Source: Pseudomonadota bacterium
Lineage (GTDB): Bacteria; Pseudomonadota; Gammaproteobacteria; Burkholderiales; Burkholderiaceae_C
Direction: 5' to 3'
NCBI GenBank assembly: GCA_018241405.1
Contig: JAFEDY010000007.1
Location: 82,625-146,624 of the forward strand
Length of the DNA: 64,000 nucleotides
The translations under genes were made by a program, and so were the position numbers. Shown one piece after another: positions 62,086 through 64,000 of this stretch. The notes below the pieces were generated by a model. The model was given only the letters and a program-made list of their open reading frames with translations. It was not told the DNA's origin and did not search any database. Within the stretch, counting starts at the first letter, position 1, and every line of letters begins with the position of its first letter.

Positions 62086-62804
62086 GCCGCTGGCCATAGC
62101 CGGTAGCCGATGCCGCGCACGGTCTCTATCAGGCCATCCTGCCCGGCCAGCTGCAGCTTGCGCCGCAGTTTGGACATGTGCGAGTCGATGACACGCTCCA
62201 GCGCCTCACTCTCGGGCAGGCATTGCTCGATCAGGTAGCCGCGCGAGAAGCAGCGCCGCGGCTGCGCCGCCAGGCAGCTCAGCAGGCGAAACTCGGTCAG
62301 CGTGAGCGGCAGCGGCTGCGCCTGGCCGTGCGCGTCGTAGACGCAGGCGCTGTGGGCGCTGGCGTCGACCTCGATGGCGCCCACGCGTATCGGCGCGGGC
62401 GCACTGTTGGCACGCAGCTGCGTGCGCCGCAGCACGGCACGCACACGCGCCACCACCTCGGGTGGGTTGAAGGGCTTGACCACATAGTCGTCCGCGCCCA
62501 GGCGCAGCGCCAGCAGCTTGTCCACGTCGTCGGCCAGCGCCGTGACCATGATCACAGGCGTCTGGCCCGCGTCGCGCAGGCTGCGCAGCACGTCGATGCC
62601 GTCCACCTCGGGCAGGTGGATGTCCAGCAGCACCAGGTCCGGGCGCAGCTGCTGCGCCAGCTGCAGGGCTTCGCGGCCGTCCGCCGCGGTGCGCGCGCGC
62701 AGGCCGTCGCGCTCCAGGTAGGCGCAGAGAATGCTGGCGATGGCCGGCTCGTCCTCGACGACGAGCACGAGCGGGGTGACGGCGCTGGGGGCGGATACGG
62801 ACAT
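62082..62804 (-). CDS. OmpR/PhoB-family response regulator (BaeR-like)
   Basis: The start MSVSAPSAVTPLVLVVEDE (62804) gives 240 residues. The receiver domain has the phospho-acceptor Asp in LVLLDIHLPEVDG and the K switch in YVVKPFNP; the winged-helix DNA-binding domain ends with DSHMSKLRRKLQ and ETVRGIGYRLWP. It is the first gene of a two-gene operon with the kinase and diverges from the NodT-type outer membrane gene, its likely target. Confidence 0.93.
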   Translation of the reverse strand: MSVSAPSAVTPLVLVVEDEPAIASILCAYLERDGLRARTAADGREALQLAQQLRPDLVLLDIHLPEVDGIDVLRSLRDAGQTPVIMVTALADDVDKLLALRLGADDYVVKPFNPPEVVARVRAVLRRTQLRANSAPAPIRVGAIEVDASAHSACVYDAHGQAQPLPLTLTEFRLLSCLAAQPRRCFSRGYLIEQCLPESEALERVIDSHMSKLRRKLQLAGQDGLIETVRGIGYRLWPAA

Positions 62805-63015
62805 GCTGAAGGGGGCGCTGAGACGGAAGGGTACGCGACCGATGCAGTCACGCGGGCGGAAATTATGGAACCAGGCGCGGCCTCCATAAATTCTCCACAT
62901 TGCCTGCACCGATACGTCACCTTAGGGTATTGCAATATCACTATCGGAACGTAGTCTCCGATCGTTACTTGCTCCTTCCGTGCTGCCCTGGCCCTGCGCC
63001 CGGTGCGGCCCCTGC

Positions 63016-64000
63016 ATGCGCCACCCTGACACCTACCACCTCCGCGTGAAATCCATTGCCGCCGTGCGCCTGGCCGGCCTGTGCACGGCCGCCGGGCTGG
63101 CTGGCTGCGCCGCCCCCGTGGCGGTCACGCTCGACCGCTCCACGCCCGCGCACTGGACGCAGGCCGCGCCGGCGGCTGCCCCCGGCGCGGCGCCCGTGGA
63201 CATGCGCGCCTGGTGGAAGCCCTGGGGCGACGCGCGCCTCGATGCCCTGGTGGACGAGGCGCTGGCGCACAACCTCGACGTCGCCCAGGCCGTGGCGCGG
63301 CTGCGCCGCCAGCGCCTGCTGTCGGGCACGGCGGCCAGCGCCTACCGGCCCGTCGTCACGGCCGGCACGCGCACGCTGCAGGACATCTCGGCCACCGATT
63401 CGTACTTCCAGGCCAGCATCGACATGGTCTGGGATCTGGGCCTGTTCGGCGCCTCCGAGTCCGGTGCGCGCGTCGCCCGCGCCGAGCTGCTCGATGCCGG
63501 CGCGCGCCTGCAGGCCGCGCGCGTGGCGCTTGTGGCCGACGTGGTGCACCGCTACCTCGACATCCGCCTGGCCCAGCGCCAGCGTGCCCTGCTGGCCGAC
63601 ATGGCGCGGCTGGACGCACGCGCGCAGCAACTGGCCGAGGTGCGCCGCCAGCAACGCCTGGGCTCGCAGGACGAGCTGCGCCAGCTGCAGGCCCAGGCGC
63701 AGAACGGCGCCGCAGCCGCCGCGCAGCTCGCCGAAACCCAGGCGCGCGCCGCGCACGGCCTGGCGCTGCTGCTGGGGCGCGACCGGCCCGACCCCGCCTG
63801 GCTGCAGGACGACGCCGGCGCCGCCCTGCCCGAAATCGATGGCTTGGCGCTGGGCGAGCTGCCGGCGCAGCTGCTGCGCTCGCGCCCCGACATCCAGATC
63901 GCCGAGGCGCAGGTGGAGCAGAGCGCGGCCGAGGCCGGCCTGGCGCGCGCGGCCCTGTACCCGCGCTTTCAGCTCGCGGGCTCGCTGCTGTACTCGTACA
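63016..64000 (+). CDS. Outer membrane efflux lipoprotein, NodT/OprM family (3' partial)
   Basis: 328 codons are visible before the window ends; a full protein would be ~470-500 residues. The start ATG 63016 (GTG 63046 is an alternative) leads to a lipoprotein signal ending AGLAGC. The TolC-type repeat is clear: the first half with DARLDALVDEALAHNLDVAQAVARLRR and the second with LPAQLLRSRPDIQIAEAQVEQ, ending RAALYPRFQLAG. It forms the trimeric outer membrane channel of an RND or MFS pump, whose other genes probably follow outside the window. Confidence 0.9.
   Translation, partial: MRHPDTYHLRVKSIAAVRLAGLCTAAGLAGCAAPVAVTLDRSTPAHWTQAAPAAAPGAAPVDMRAWWKPWGDARLDALVDEALAHNLDVAQAVARLRRQRLLSGTAASAYRPVVTAGTRTLQDISATDSYFQASIDMVWDLGLFGASESGARVARAELLDAGARLQAARVALVADVVHRYLDIRLAQRQRALLADMARLDARAQQLAEVRRQQRLGSQDELRQLQAQAQNGAAAAAQLAETQARAAHGLALLLGRDRPDPAWLQDDAGAALPEIDGLALGELPAQLLRSRPDIQIAEAQVEQSAAEAGLARAALYPRFQLAGSLLYSY

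Noticed and set aside
1..64000. tRNA, rRNA or CRISPR features
   Set aside because: I saw no cloverleaf-type sequence, no rRNA-like stretch and no regularly spaced direct repeats; repeats present are dispersed or inverted. A tRNAscan/CRISPR search was not possible.
1..64000. Replication origin (oriC) inside the window
   Set aside because: mnmG, parAB and parS suggest the origin is near, but dnaA, dnaN and a DnaA-box cluster are absent here.

Overview
The window looks like a stretch of main chromosome from a high-GC betaproteobacterium of the Comamonadaceae type (Acidovorax / Alicycliphilus / Comamonas / Delftia group). That placement is inferred from gene content and protein style: Bug/TctC solute receptors, GTP-type PEP carboxykinase, a MinCDE cluster, SorAB sulfite dehydrogenase, and an mnmG-rsmG-parA-parB block. 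No search was run. I saw no rRNA, tRNA, CRISPR array, integrase or transposase gene.

Layout. 1-3.5 kb: a secreted protein (cut by the window edge), then a patatin-like lipase, acetoacetate decarboxylase, 3-hydroxybutyrate dehydrogenase and a 55-residue orphan peptide. 3.5-6.1 kb: a divergent NarL-type two-component pair. 6.2-9.4 kb: an Old Yellow Enzyme, a glutathione S-transferase and an SGNH hydrolase. 9.5-17 kb: the chromosome segregation block (mnmG, rsmG, LysE-type exporter, parA, small hydrolase, parB, membrane methyltransferase, CsgG-like lipoprotein), preceded and overlapped by five parS sites between 7.33 and 12.09 kb. 17-25 kb: sorAB sulfite oxidation, an AraC regulator with a divergent MFS pump, an MscS channel, small redox/cupin/DsrE genes and a D-lactate-dehydrogenase-like flavoprotein. 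25-33.5 kb: cobalamin adenosyltransferase, thioesterase, a zinc-ribbon protein, a repeat-rich gap, a 1436-residue fused restriction-modification enzyme and uraA.

33.6-43.2 kb is catabolic: a LysR gene facing an amidohydrolase-Bug pair, a UbiM-like hydroxylase, then a second LysR gene divergent from a Bug / acyl-CoA dehydrogenase / acyl-CoA dehydrogenase / enoyl-CoA hydratase operon. 43.3-45.9 kb: pssA and minCDE. 45.9-50.9 kb: small enzymes and regulators. 51-54.7 kb: pckG, a 53-residue tail-anchored protein and ilvA. 54.8-60.6 kb: aidB, mgtA and a carbohydrate porin. 60.9 kb to the end: a BaeSR-like two-component system divergent from a NodT-type outer membrane efflux gene that runs off the window.

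Three features stand out. First, the parS cluster has three of its five sites inside mnmG and rsmG reading frames, which points to the origin-proximal centromere. Second, a dispersed ~60 bp intergenic repeat, seen about ten times here, supplies the stop codon and sometimes the last residues of neighbouring genes (adc, parA, the restriction-modification gene, a LysR gene, an acyl-CoA dehydrogenase). Third, these repeats associate with C-rich inverted-repeat pairs, once inside a perfect 24 bp inverted repeat that abuts the restriction-modification gene and resembles a miniature mobile element.
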